NCBI GenBank assembly: GCA_030591725.1
Contig: JAUVAN010000004.1
Coordinates: forward strand, 1 to 40,973
Source of the DNA: Deltaproteobacteria bacterium
Lineage (GTDB): Bacteria; Myxococcota_A; Polyangia; JAAYKL01
Length of the DNA: 40,973 nucleotides
Reading direction: 5' to 3'
Shown here: piece after piece, positions 1 to 8,615 of the stretch
Layout: every line of letters starts with the position of its first letter
Numbering within the stretch: the first letter of the stretch is position 1
Program-made: the position numbers and the translations under genes
The notes under the pieces: generated by a model
Told to the model about the DNA's origin: nothing
The model's database searches: none
Seen by the model: the letters and a program-made list of their open reading frames with translations, nothing else

Positions 1-2
1 GA

Positions 3-104
3 GATAAAATACAGACGGAGCTGGAGAGAATAGCGGAATTTCACGAGAAGAACACCATTCCCCTGATCGGAAAACGGCTGAGCCGAATGCCCGGGACTAA
101 TTAA
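3..104 (+). CDS. C-terminal end of an unidentified protein (5' end outside window)
   Basis: Reading frame 3 is open from the window edge to a TAA at 102-104 and gives about 33 residues (starting DKIQTELERI, ending LSRMPGTN). The segment is charged and helical-looking, as expected of a protein tail, and it ends just before a convergent lipoprotein gene. It is below the length limit of the ORF track. No family can be recognised from so little sequence. An accidental open frame cannot be excluded, since 100 bases without a stop is not rare at this GC content. Confidence 0.45.
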   Translation, partial: DKIQTELERIAEFHEKNTIPLIGKRLSRMPGTN

Positions 105-148
105 TCCGGGTTAGATTCATGCAAGGGGTCAGTTCTCTGCTGGAACGC

Positions 149-499
149 TCACTTTTTCTCGGGAACCCCGACAATTCCAACTGACGATCCCGCGCGGCAA
201 TAACCGGAACATGAGTACCCGGCCTGGGCCTCGCACACGCAGATCTCGCCCTCAGCGCACCCGCTGGTGATCTTCTCGCCACCTTCATCGGGACCATTGG
301 AGTCGGTGACAGAACATTGCCTGCGCTCACCTTCGGGGGGATCTTTCACGATGGGTTTCACGCCCTCGGGTTCAGGCTCGGCCGTGGGCTCCGGAACTGG
401 AACCTCATCCACCGAAGAAGCAGGCGTTTCCTCTACCGCAGCAACCGGGGCTCCGCCACAGGACGCAAGCATGGCAAAAATCAGTATCGCAAATCTCAT
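149..499 (-). CDS. Small Cys-rich lipoprotein
   Basis: The ORF track extends this frame to 748, but the natural start is the ATG at 499. It is preceded by GGAGGT at good spacing and begins a lipoprotein signal (MRFAILIFAMLASC), with a lipobox Cys at residue 14. The mature 116-residue protein has a Pro/Glu-rich linker (PVPEPTAEPEPEG) that probably spans from the membrane, then a compact tail with six cysteines (…GCAEGEICVCE…CSGYC) likely to form disulfides. It is exported and lipid-anchored. Function unknown. It lies downstream of another Cys-rich lipoprotein on the same strand (76-base gap), and the two may be co-transcribed. Small Cys-rich lipoproteins of this style are common in myxobacteria-like genomes. 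Confidence 0.75.
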   Translation of the reverse strand: MRFAILIFAMLASCGGAPVAAVEETPASSVDEVPVPEPTAEPEPEGVKPIVKDPPEGERRQCSVTDSNGPDEGGEKITSGCAEGEICVCEAQAGYSCSGYCRAGSSVGIVGVPEKK

Positions 500-575
500 C
501 GCTACCTCCGGTAAACGATTGCATATGACTCCAAAAACGTACGATATTTGCGGATTGTTGTCATGTGGACCAATG

Positions 576-1196
576 TCACTCGACCAGCGCCGGAAGAACG
601 ATTCTTTCGACACCGAGGATGGAGCCGGACTCCACGGGAAGGCAAACTCCCTCGGCAACAAGCGGCTCCTGGTCAAGAACGACGCATTTGCTCTCCAGGG
701 GACACTCCACAGCTGGGTTAACATGGGGGATGATGCTACACGGCGCAAAACAATATCTGGACTCGTCAGCCCCCGCGTAGTCCCCGGGGATTGTGTCCGG
801 GTCGTATACGCAGGCTCCCGGACCGGCGGATGAGTGGGTTGAGCAGAAGATCATAACAAAGAGAGCACAGCCACTCCGTTCCATGTCCTCGCGATTGATG
901 CAGACGGATTCGTCCGGCCAGAGTTCACCACCAAGCCAGGAGCAAATTCCCCTTCCCACCTCATCGCCGTGATACTCTGCCCCATACACGGACAGCGCGC
1001 AGGGCTGCCGACAGGCACACTCCTCATCACGAAAGCGGACAGGCATCAGTCCCTGGTCGCATCGATCCCCCGAAGCGCAACATTCCTGTCCGAGGCTCCC
1101 GCAATCATCGACGCTTCCGTCGTTGTCCGAGCCCTCGATCCCCTGGACATGATGGCAGGCGGCAATGGCCACGAACACCAGTGGCAAGATCTTCAT
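576..1196 (-). CDS. Cys-rich lipoprotein of unknown function
   Basis: The track start at 1244 is probably too early. The ATG at 1196 starts MKILPLVFVAIAAC, a short lipoprotein signal with the lipobox Cys at residue 14; an ATG at 1214 is an alternative, and neither has a strong ribosome site. The 206-residue product has many cysteines spread along its length (DDCGSLGQECCASGDRC, CACRQPC, FAPC, ECPLESKC), suggesting a disulfide-stabilised, outer-surface or periplasmic protein. No enzymatic motif is visible. It sits upstream of the other Cys-rich lipoprotein and is divergent from the small lipoprotein at 1298, with about 100 bases of shared promoter region between them. Confidence 0.75.
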   Translation of the reverse strand: MKILPLVFVAIAACHHVQGIEGSDNDGSVDDCGSLGQECCASGDRCDQGLMPVRFRDEECACRQPCALSVYGAEYHGDEVGRGICSWLGGELWPDESVCINREDMERSGCALFVMIFCSTHSSAGPGACVYDPDTIPGDYAGADESRYCFAPCSIIPHVNPAVECPLESKCVVLDQEPLVAEGVCLPVESGSILGVERIVLPALVE

Positions 1197-1297
1197 TTTG
1201 CTTTTCCAACTCATCGCAATCCGAGTATACGCAATCCTGGACAAATCGCCTTCCGATTATGGGTTGAACATGAAGAAATAGTGCGCATGTTTACCAT

Positions 1298-1582
1298 ATG
1301 AAACGGCCCGGAAAATTGGTTCATTACCTGGTCATTGCGATGCTGACACTCGTTGTGGCAGCGTTGAGTTCGGGTTGTAGCTTCAACCTCGGCTCCAAGA
1401 AAGTAACCGCGAGGCCGGGAATCCACTTGCCGGGAAACGCTTATACGGAGCCTGATGGAGACCTGGTGTATCACGAGACCTCTTCGCTAAAAGGAGATAG
1501 CTTTCTATTGATCTTCAGAATCAGGGACCGAAAATCGGGCGATAAGGAGAGCAGATTCCCCTCCCCACCGTGGGCGAGATGA
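1298..1582 (+). CDS. Short predicted lipoprotein
   Basis: A 94-residue ORF with a convincing lipoprotein signal: positively charged start (MKRPGK), hydrophobic stretch, and lipobox LSSGC with Cys at residue 27. The remainder is hydrophilic and resembles nothing I recognise. The tail (SRFPSPPWAR) ends abruptly and converges on the isocitrate dehydrogenase gene, so this may be a truncated remnant of a longer gene. There is no strong Shine-Dalgarno before the ATG. The signal peptide is the main reason to call it real. Confidence 0.5.
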   Translation: MKRPGKLVHYLVIAMLTLVVAALSSGCSFNLGSKKVTARPGIHLPGNAYTEPDGDLVYHETSSLKGDSFLLIFRIRDRKSGDKESRFPSPPWAR

Positions 1583-1615
1583 TGAACGTCAGGTTTTTCC
1601 AGGGAAGGTGTTTGA

Positions 1616-3361
1616 TCAGGAGAGGTCTGCGATAACCGCCTTGACCGCTTCCCCGACGCTATTCGTGGAGCCGGTTCCTCCGAGGTCACCGGTGAGGTTC
1701 TGGCCGGCGGCGTAGAATTTCTCCGTCCCCTTGCCGACGAGCTCGGCGGCTTTCATGGCGACTTTCTTCTGATCGTCGTCTAGCCGCCCGGTGTTGTCGT
1801 TCCCCATGTGCTCCAGGAGCGCCGCCATTGCCCAGAGCGATGCGCCCGGGTTGATCTGGTTCGGCTCGAGATCGGGGGCGGTTCCGTGACCGGGTTCGGA
1901 AACTACGATGCCGGTGCTTACCGTGTAATTGAAGCTCGGCATCATGCCGATACCACCGATCTTGCTGGCTTCGGCATCGGTGAGGAAGTCCATCGTCAGG
2001 TTCGAGCCGATGACGGAATCGATTTCTTCCGGGTGCTCGACAGTATAGCGGCAGTAGTCCTTGATCTGCATGTACTTGATATCGAGATCGGCGTACTTAC
2101 TCTCGTCCGTAATCTTCCTGGCCTCAGCGATGAAGAGCTCGTCGCCCTTGAGCCCCTCGGAGCTGAGGATGAAGGTTGTCTTCTTGCCTCTGTTTATCGT
2201 GTCGTCCAGAGCGTAACGAACGAGATACTGCGAGTTCTTGGCGGTAATACGACGGAAGTTGATCGACTCGGTATCGGTGGATTTACCTTCGCCGATATAG
2301 AAGCCCTCGTTGTTCTGTCGATAACAGCGCGTGTCGATTCTCTTGTCGGTGAAGTTGTAGTTCTTCCCCTCAAAACGGCGCATGAAGCCGATATCCTGCC
2401 CCAGTTCCTTTTCCTCGACCGTCTTGAACATCGCTCCCGCGAGCGGCAACAGGAAGTCGCTGCCATAGAACTTGGAAGTCGCGACGACCTTGAACCAGTC
2501 CGGGTTCTTGGCGATACGCTGGAGCATGTTGTCAAAAATGGTGACTTCCAGGGTGATCCCCGGGAATTCTTTTTCCACTCCCTTTGCCAGGTCGACAAAG
2601 GCGCCGTCGGATTCCTTGAGGATATTCGCTTTTTGAGTGACATAGACCTTGTCTATGCCTTTTTCCTTGGCGTACTTGAACGCCTCTCGAATGATGGAAG
2701 CCGACTTGTCCGTGATGATCTTGGCGTCGGTGAAGTCGGTGCCTTTGAGATGAGGCGAATCGGAGATTACACCCTCGGGTCCGACGAAGACCGCCATGTT
2801 GACATCGACGGGAACGTATTTTTGCGGCGCGACGTTCCGGAAGTCACGTACGCAGGCGTCCGAAAGGAGCTTCTTGCGAGCAAACACGTTGATGCTCGAG
2901 GGCGTTCCCTTCCCCGAGAGCGTGCCGGTGGATCCCTTGAAAGCGTAGCCTACCTTGTTGATATGCCCCATGAATCCGTCTGCCGGAACCAGGACGTTGA
3001 CCTTGAGCAACGAATTTGCGGCGTCCTTTATAAAGGGAAGGTCGCCCTCGTTGACGTTGGGATATTTTCCCTTGATGGCGGCAAGGTCGGAGTTGATCAG
3101 AAACTCCAGCGTCTCGGGCACCTTGCCGTTCTTATCATTCAGCAACTGGATACCGAAGTTGTCCGTGAGCCTTTTCAGGAGCCGCAACCCGATGGTTAGC
3201 GTTGCGTCGTTCTCTTCGCTTATCCAGTTGAATTTGTACTCACTGCCGGTGAGCTTGCTCGCGCGAGCGAGCGCTGCGTCGGCAACATCCTTGACAACTT
3301 CACTCGCGTCTTCCGCGCGATCGTCACCCGGAAAATACAAAATATCGATGGTTTTGGTCAT
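1616..3361 (-). CDS. Isocitrate dehydrogenase family protein with duplicated small domain, probably NAD-linked
   Basis: Isocitrate/isopropylmalate dehydrogenase fold, interconverting isocitrate and 2-oxoglutarate + CO2. At 581 residues it is far longer than dimeric IDH (about 400-420) and shorter than monomeric IDH (about 740). Order: N-terminal large-domain half with PSSINVFARKKL (155-165; equals Ser113/Asn115/Arg119 of E. coli IDH); a first small-domain copy (about 186-312) with TQKANILK (K244 = Lys230) and IFDNML (D277 = Asp283); a second copy (about 343-475) with CYRQNNEGFY (R348 = Arg153) but no catalytic Lys; then GGIGMMPS and GHGTAPDLEPNQINPGA (491-507). Asp497-Leu498 after HGTAP replaces the Lys-Tyr of NADP enzymes, predicting NAD. 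GGAGATG precedes the ATG. It is last in the acn-aclB-aclA-idh cluster, 94 bases after aclA. Residue equivalences are by-eye alignment. Confidence 0.85.
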   Translation of the reverse strand: MTKTIDILYFPGDDRAEDASEVVKDVADAALARASKLTGSEYKFNWISEENDATLTIGLRLLKRLTDNFGIQLLNDKNGKVPETLEFLINSDLAAIKGKYPNVNEGDLPFIKDAANSLLKVNVLVPADGFMGHINKVGYAFKGSTGTLSGKGTPSSINVFARKKLLSDACVRDFRNVAPQKYVPVDVNMAVFVGPEGVISDSPHLKGTDFTDAKIITDKSASIIREAFKYAKEKGIDKVYVTQKANILKESDGAFVDLAKGVEKEFPGITLEVTIFDNMLQRIAKNPDWFKVVATSKFYGSDFLLPLAGAMFKTVEEKELGQDIGFMRRFEGKNYNFTDKRIDTRCYRQNNEGFYIGEGKSTDTESINFRRITAKNSQYLVRYALDDTINRGKKTTFILSSEGLKGDELFIAEARKITDESKYADLDIKYMQIKDYCRYTVEHPEEIDSVIGSNLTMDFLTDAEASKIGGIGMMPSFNYTVSTGIVVSEPGHGTAPDLEPNQINPGASLWAMAALLEHMGNDNTGRLDDDQKKVAMKAAELVGKGTEKFYAAGQNLTGDLGGTGSTNSVGEAVKAVIADLS

Positions 3362-3455
3362 CTTGACATCTCCATTTTTTGCATCTGGTCTTTTGTTTTT
3401 GGTTTATTGCGCGATTGTCGCACAAATCCCGATTCTCTTTGTGTCCCCTACAACT

Positions 3456-5309
3456 CTAGTAATAGAGTATGTCGTCCAATGGATGGCGATAGAGAGGCTG
3501 CTTCAGACGTTTCTGGTCAAAAACGTGCCCCATCATCCCGATTGTACGTCCGAGAATAAACAGGCTGTTCAACCCCTCGAGATCCAGTACCTCTTGCATC
3601 TCCTGAGCGGTGAATGCGCCTGACGATCTCATCATGTCCGTGAACAGAATGCCGATGCAACCATCGACATTGAGAATCAGGTTGTTGCGCTTGGAGGTCG
3701 TTACTTCCTCCACCTTGAGGGCGAAATCGAGGATGTCGGTATTGGGGAAGTTCTTCTTGGCGTACTCTTTCATGAGCGTAACGCGCTGGTCCGGATTCTG
3801 AACGCTCTTGATGAGGTGCCCGATGCCGGGAATGTTGATACCGGCCTGTTTCATTTCGGTGACGAACTCCAACGGCGACTTCTTGGCATCCGATGCCCCG
3901 GAGAAGTACTTTGCCGCGCCGTGCACGGCGCCGCCGAACCGCGGACCGATGGTCAGCATACCGCTGACGATGCATGAAATGAGATCCTTGCCCGCGCGAG
4001 CGGTGACAATGGCGTTGTGCGCGCCGGACACCGCAGCGCCGTGATCGGCGGTGATCATTACGGCCATCTCGAGGAATTTGGTGGCCCATGTCGGAAGCAA
4101 TTTCTTGAACCACAGCAGGCTGATAACACCTCCGATACCAATGTCGTTCTTGAACACATCCGAAATGGTCATCGAACGCTCGGAACCGTAAGGACCGCCG
4201 TAGGCCAGCTCGTCGCCGCTGTCGTCCGAAATCGTGGCAACGAAGTTCCTCGGCTTGCGGATGACTTTGTCCTTCAATGCCTTGGCGTAGTCCATCGGCA
4301 TTGCGGGCGCTTCTGTCAACGGGATTGGTTTGTGTTTCCCGTCCGCCACCATCTTGTCGTACGTTTCCTTGATAACGACATCGTAGGTCTCGAACGAATC
4401 GGGAACGATCGCGCCTGCTTCGCGCAGGGCTTCATTCTTGGCGGTGGCTGTCTCGGAAGCCTTGTCCGCCCTTGCGCCGGCGTGTCCAAACTGGACTTCC
4501 GTCTTGAAGATACCCGCGCAGGTGCCGATGTTCCACATCACGAGCGGCTTGGTAATTTTCCCTTCCTTGAGAGCTGCGACGATCTTGTACTCGTCCTCGC
4601 CGCCAACTTCTCCGAGCGCAACGATCATCTTGATAGCGGGATTGGCTTCGTAGCGGAACAGATGGTCGGTCAGCGTACTGAAGGGATAGCGGTCGCCACC
4701 GATCGCAACTCCCTCGTACAGTCCGTCCGTATTGCGGCCGATGATATTGTTGGCCTCGTTGGAGAGACCGCCCGACTTGGAGACGAATCCCACCGAGCCG
4801 GCGCGGTGCAGTTTGGACTCGACGATGTTGTCCAGCATGCCACCGGTGTTGCCGATCTTGAAAGCGCCGGCAACGATTCCGCCGACCGTGGCGGGTCCGA
4901 TGAGTATCTTTCCACCAATCTTTTTGGCCTTGGCGGTGATCTCCTTGGCATAGCGCTCCGGCATGCCTTCCGCGATGACGGTGATCACGCGGAGCTGTTC
5001 GTAGTCCAGCGCCTCCATCGTCGTGGGGAAGGCGGAACGGAACGAAGCAAAGTTGACCATCGTCTCTATTTTGCCGTGATTTTTCATCACGTCGCCGATT
5101 GTCGGATAGATCGGAATCAGGAGTTCCTTTTCCCCCATAAAGGCCTTGTGAAGCCCGCCTTTCAGAGCGGTCGGGTTGACGATTGCGGTAACGCTCGGCT
5201 TCTCTCTATTGCTGACGTAATCGAAGTCCAGCATTCGCTGGATTGCGTTCCGCTGATAGCCATAGATTACAGCTTCGGTATTCTTGTCGAATAGCATGTA
5301 GTCTTTCAT
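3456..5309 (-). CDS. aclA: ATP-citrate lyase, large (phospho-histidine, citrate synthase-like) subunit
   Basis: 617 residues, the usual size of the larger subunit of two-subunit bacterial ATP-citrate lyase (named AclA in Chlorobium; naming varies between groups). The N-terminal half is succinyl-CoA synthetase alpha-like, with the phosphorylated His in QFGHAGARADK (H276). From about residue 340 a citrate synthase-like module follows, with ITADHGAAVSGAHNA (H423) and IGPRFGGAVHGAA. With AclB it cleaves citrate + ATP + CoA to acetyl-CoA and oxaloacetate in the cytosol, the diagnostic step of the reductive TCA cycle. It starts 9 bases after aclB with AGGAGGT ahead of its ATG, so it is co-transcribed. 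Sequence appears complete and all expected motifs are intact. Operation in the oxidative direction (citrate synthesis with ATP gain) is known in some sulfate reducers and is possible here. Confidence 0.96.
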   Translation of the reverse strand: MKDYMLFDKNTEAVIYGYQRNAIQRMLDFDYVSNREKPSVTAIVNPTALKGGLHKAFMGEKELLIPIYPTIGDVMKNHGKIETMVNFASFRSAFPTTMEALDYEQLRVITVIAEGMPERYAKEITAKAKKIGGKILIGPATVGGIVAGAFKIGNTGGMLDNIVESKLHRAGSVGFVSKSGGLSNEANNIIGRNTDGLYEGVAIGGDRYPFSTLTDHLFRYEANPAIKMIVALGEVGGEDEYKIVAALKEGKITKPLVMWNIGTCAGIFKTEVQFGHAGARADKASETATAKNEALREAGAIVPDSFETYDVVIKETYDKMVADGKHKPIPLTEAPAMPMDYAKALKDKVIRKPRNFVATISDDSGDELAYGGPYGSERSMTISDVFKNDIGIGGVISLLWFKKLLPTWATKFLEMAVMITADHGAAVSGAHNAIVTARAGKDLISCIVSGMLTIGPRFGGAVHGAAKYFSGASDAKKSPLEFVTEMKQAGINIPGIGHLIKSVQNPDQRVTLMKEYAKKNFPNTDILDFALKVEEVTTSKRNNLILNVDGCIGILFTDMMRSSGAFTAQEMQEVLDLEGLNSLFILGRTIGMMGHVFDQKRLKQPLYRHPLDDILYY

Positions 5310-5318
5310 TTTTACCTC

Positions 5319-6587
5319 CTATTTCTCTTCCAGGCCAAGGCTTACGATTTTTGTCATATGAGTTTCGGGCCCGTAGACTTCGATCGGCACGCCGAGAGTC
5401 TTGCCCAGCTCACTCATCAGATCCAACCCCTCTTTGTAGTTGGGTCCACCACGTCGCACGTAGATTTTCACATCATTCTTTATCAACTTGTCCTTGTACT
5501 CCTTGAGGGCCTTGATGATGCCGGTGAAGGTCTTGGCAATGTCGGTGAAGTTGGCGATGCCGCCGCCGATGAGCAGAACCTTCCCCTTGGGGTGCTTTGT
5601 CCTGGTCATCAGATCCAGAACGGTCTTGGTGTACTCGTAGGTCAGCTCGGTGTTCGGATTGCCGCTGTATTCGCCATAGATCGCAATTTCTTCCGCTTTT
5701 CCGAGGTCGGCGATCGTGTCGGCATAGATCACACTTGCGCCGCCGCCGGCTACGAGTGTCCAGACTCTGCCTTTCGGATTGATCAGGGTCAGCTTGAGAG
5801 AGGCGCCGGTCTTCTCGTCGAGACTCTTGATGTACGCCTCTTCCTTGGTCATCGCTCGTCCAAACGGCGGAGGGAAATCCGTCTCGCCCCATTTTTCGAC
5901 GCACTCGTAAAGCGCCGTGTCGTCGAGGCGCGCGACCATGTCGAGCGGGAAGATGTTGTCGCCACTCATCGCAAACGGGTTGATCTCGAGATAAGCGAAA
6001 TGCAAGTCAGCATAATATTTGTACAGACCCTTGATGTACTTGGTCACCAGCTCTCGCTTCTTGTCGTCCAGCTCCGCCGGAAGCTTCGCGGCCACGTCGA
6101 TGGTCTCGATATCCGTGCTGGCCGGGACATCAATTTCCGATACCGTGTCCCACACTTCCTCGATATCCATGCCGCCCTTGGTCGAAAAATAGATAGTGTC
6201 GCCGGTCACATTGGACTTGATGGCGAGATAGTACTCCTCCTCGTGCTTGACCATTGGCTCGATGATGAAATGAGTGAGCGAATCGGTGATCTTGCCGACC
6301 TTTGTCTCCTTGTTCATCCGCTCATCGATCCACTTGCGTACTTCGCTCAGGTTCTTGTTGATGAGCAGAAGCCCGTGCTTGCCGCGCTTGCCGAAAAGCT
6401 GGTCCGGCTTTGCCACGAGTGGCTTGTCTTTGAGCCAGGGATTTTCTTTTGCCAGAGTATCCCAGTTGGTGTTTTCATCCACGAGCGCAATCTCACCCTC
6501 GTATCCGAAGCTCCCTCCCAGATATTCCGGCAGATATTTCGCCAGCATCCTCTTTCCATAGAATTCTCTTATTCCCCGTTGTGCCAT
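5319..6587 (-). CDS. aclB: ATP-citrate lyase, small (ATP-grasp, citrate-binding) subunit
   Basis: 422 residues, starting MAQRGIREFYGKRMLAKYLP, which is characteristic of the ATP-grasp N-terminus of ATP-citrate lyase and succinyl-CoA synthetase beta-like subunits. Residues about 1-250 form the ATP-grasp part (AYLEINPFAM is the metal/nucleotide loop). The second part is the citrate-binding Rossmann domain, with VAGGGASVIYADTIADLG and LLIGGGIANFTDIAKTF. It makes the citryl-phosphate/citryl-CoA half-reaction with AclA. It lies 69 bases after aconitase and 9 bases before aclA on the same strand, consistent with one operon. It is full length, with no missing motif noticed. Confidence 0.95.
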   Translation of the reverse strand: MAQRGIREFYGKRMLAKYLPEYLGGSFGYEGEIALVDENTNWDTLAKENPWLKDKPLVAKPDQLFGKRGKHGLLLINKNLSEVRKWIDERMNKETKVGKITDSLTHFIIEPMVKHEEEYYLAIKSNVTGDTIYFSTKGGMDIEEVWDTVSEIDVPASTDIETIDVAAKLPAELDDKKRELVTKYIKGLYKYYADLHFAYLEINPFAMSGDNIFPLDMVARLDDTALYECVEKWGETDFPPPFGRAMTKEEAYIKSLDEKTGASLKLTLINPKGRVWTLVAGGGASVIYADTIADLGKAEEIAIYGEYSGNPNTELTYEYTKTVLDLMTRTKHPKGKVLLIGGGIANFTDIAKTFTGIIKALKEYKDKLIKNDVKIYVRRGGPNYKEGLDLMSELGKTLGVPIEVYGPETHMTKIVSLGLEEK

Positions 6588-6656
6588 TTTCGACTCCTTT
6601 TTCTATTCTTTCCCAATTCTTTTTTCGATTTGGTTTACTCTCGACAGCGCCGTGTT

Positions 6657-8582
6657 CTAGAGGAAATTCAACATCCCGCCCGCCAGGATGATTTTCTTCT
6701 GACGCTCCGAAAGTTTGGCGCTCACAGTGAACGTTGTTCCCTTGGTGACGTTCTTCACAACTGCAACACCGTCGCCGGCGATGATATCGCGAACCTTTTC
6801 AATCTCGAGCTTGTCACCCTGATCGACCGCATCGAGATCGTCGGGGTTGTCGAAATTGAAAGGAATGATACCGAAGTTGATCAGGTTGGCGATGTGGATG
6901 CGCTCATACGACTTGGTAATGACCGCCTTCACGCCCATGTACATCGGACAGAGCGCCGCGTGCTCACGCGAAGAACCCTGTCCGTAACTCAGGCCGCCCA
7001 CGATGATGTTGAATTCGCCGTTCTCCTTGATTTTCTTCGCCCGGTTGAAAAACTCGGGATCGAGGACCTCAAAAAGAAACTCGGAATACTTGGGAACATT
7101 GGAGCGATATTTCATTTTCGCGCCGGCGGGTATGATGTGATCCGTCGTGATCTCATCACCGACCTTTATCGTCACTTCAGCCTTTATCGCATCGGGCAAC
7201 GGGTCGTTCTTCGGCGGGTCGCCGATATTGGGTCCGCGAACGATCTCGATCTTGCTCGGGTCCTCTGCGGGCGGAACGATCATGGTGTCGTCCACCAGGA
7301 ACTGGTCGGGCATCTCCACCTTTGGATACTCCATGTCGAGGTCGCGCGGATCGGTGATCTTTCCGGTGAGCACTGCTGCCGCCGCCGTTTCGCAGCTTAC
7401 CAAATAAGCATTTGCGCTCTTGGTGCCCGATCTATTGAGGAAGTTGCGGTTCGAGGTCCTCAGCGTCACCGCCTCTGACTTGGGCGACTGGCTGTTGCCG
7501 ATGCAGAAGCCGCAAGCGTTTTCTGCGAGCCGGCCGCCGGCCGAGAGCAGGTCGAAGAGCGACCCCTCCTTGGTCAACATTTGAAGAACCTGGCGCGAGC
7601 CGGGAGCAATGACGAGGCTGATATCGGGGGGCGCCGTTCCGCCCTTCACAATGCGCGCAGTGGTAGTGAGATCGACATATGAAGAATTGGTACAGCTTCC
7701 AACGCAAACTTGATCGACATGCATGCCGGCAAGCTCTTTTACAGTCTTGATGTTGCCCGGGCTGTGAGGCGCTGCCGCCAGCGGCACGACTTCGCTGAGG
7801 TTCAGCTCTACTACCTTGGCGTATTCGGCGTCGTCGTCGGCCTTGAACTCCGCCCAGTCGCCCTCGCGATTCTGCGCTTTCAAGAACTTGCGTGTCTCAT
7901 CATCGCTGGGGAAAATCGAGGTTGTGACACCGCATTCGGCGCCCATGTTGGTGATCGTGGCGCGCTCGGGAACCGAAAGGGTTGCCACGCCGGGGCCGCC
8001 ATACTCGAACAACATGCCCACATTACCCTTTGTGGTGAACATCTTCAGAACCGTGAGCACGACATCCTTTGCTGCTACCCATGGTTGCAGCTTGCCCGTC
8101 AGGTTGATTTTGACGACGTTGGGACAGGTGAGATAGAAAGCGCCGCCGCCCATGGCAACCGCCACGTCCAGGCCTCCGGCGCCCATGGCAATCATTCCGA
8201 TGCCGCCGCCCGTGGGCGTATGACTGTCGGAGCCGAGCAATGTCTTGCCCGGCTTGCCGAATCGCTCGAGGTGTACCTGATGGCAGATGCCGTTGCCGGA
8301 ACGGGAAAGATAGATTCCGTACTTCGCGGCCGCCCCTTGCAGGTATTTCTGGTCATCCGCGTTTTCATAACCTATCTGAATTGTATTGTGATCAACATAA
8401 CTTACGGCAAGTTCGTTCTTGACACGTTTGATGCCCATCGCCTCGAACTGCAAGTACGCCATCGTCCCGGTCGCATCCTGCGTCAAGGTCTGATCGATGC
8501 GAATGGCGATCTCTTTTCCGGGATCCCATTTTCCTTCTACGATGTGCTGCTCAATGATTTTCCGTGCCAAGCTCTTACCCAT
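6657..8582 (-). CDS. Aconitate hydratase (short aconitase type)
   Basis: Catalyses citrate/isocitrate isomerisation through cis-aconitate with a [4Fe-4S] cluster. At 641 residues it belongs to the shorter bacterial aconitase class rather than the roughly 900-residue AcnA/AcnB. Visible signatures are TLLGSDSHTPTGGGIGM (about 114-130), the cluster ligands GSCTNS (C297) and ACGFCIGNSQSP (C357, C360), and the C-terminal swivel domain with GGLSYGQGSSREHAA. It is first in the cluster that continues aclB-aclA-idh, so the four genes cover oxaloacetate + acetyl-CoA/citrate/isocitrate/2-oxoglutarate. A 9-bp inverted repeat lies in its leader (separate entry). A homoaconitase role cannot be fully excluded from sequence but the neighbours argue for aconitase. 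Confidence 0.93.
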   Translation of the reverse strand: MGKSLARKIIEQHIVEGKWDPGKEIAIRIDQTLTQDATGTMAYLQFEAMGIKRVKNELAVSYVDHNTIQIGYENADDQKYLQGAAAKYGIYLSRSGNGICHQVHLERFGKPGKTLLGSDSHTPTGGGIGMIAMGAGGLDVAVAMGGGAFYLTCPNVVKINLTGKLQPWVAAKDVVLTVLKMFTTKGNVGMLFEYGGPGVATLSVPERATITNMGAECGVTTSIFPSDDETRKFLKAQNREGDWAEFKADDDAEYAKVVELNLSEVVPLAAAPHSPGNIKTVKELAGMHVDQVCVGSCTNSSYVDLTTTARIVKGGTAPPDISLVIAPGSRQVLQMLTKEGSLFDLLSAGGRLAENACGFCIGNSQSPKSEAVTLRTSNRNFLNRSGTKSANAYLVSCETAAAAVLTGKITDPRDLDMEYPKVEMPDQFLVDDTMIVPPAEDPSKIEIVRGPNIGDPPKNDPLPDAIKAEVTIKVGDEITTDHIIPAGAKMKYRSNVPKYSEFLFEVLDPEFFNRAKKIKENGEFNIIVGGLSYGQGSSREHAALCPMYMGVKAVITKSYERIHIANLINFGIIPFNFDNPDDLDAVDQGDKLEIEKVRDIIAGDGVAVVKNVTKGTTFTVSAKLSERQKKIILAGGMLNFL

Positions 8583-8615
8583 TGCCGTGCCTCTCTTTCT
8601 TCATTTCCTTGATTG

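Noticed and set aside
90-110. CCCGG…CCGGG hairpin over the first stop codon as a terminator
   Set aside because: Only 5 bp of stem, an 11-base loop and no T-tract; too weak to call.
1808-3199. 463-residue plus-strand ORF antisense to isocitrate dehydrogenase
   Set aside because: Shadow of a motif-bearing gene; composition is typical of antisense translation and no ribosome site or motif supports it.
4017-5294. 425-residue plus-strand ORF antisense to aclA
   Set aside because: Shadow ORF; aclA has all catalytic motifs and a ribosome site.
5358-7478. 706-residue plus-strand ORF across aclB and aconitase
   Set aside because: It runs antisense to two clearly real genes and the gap between them, has no recognisable domain, and is expected from GC-rich codon usage of the coding strand.
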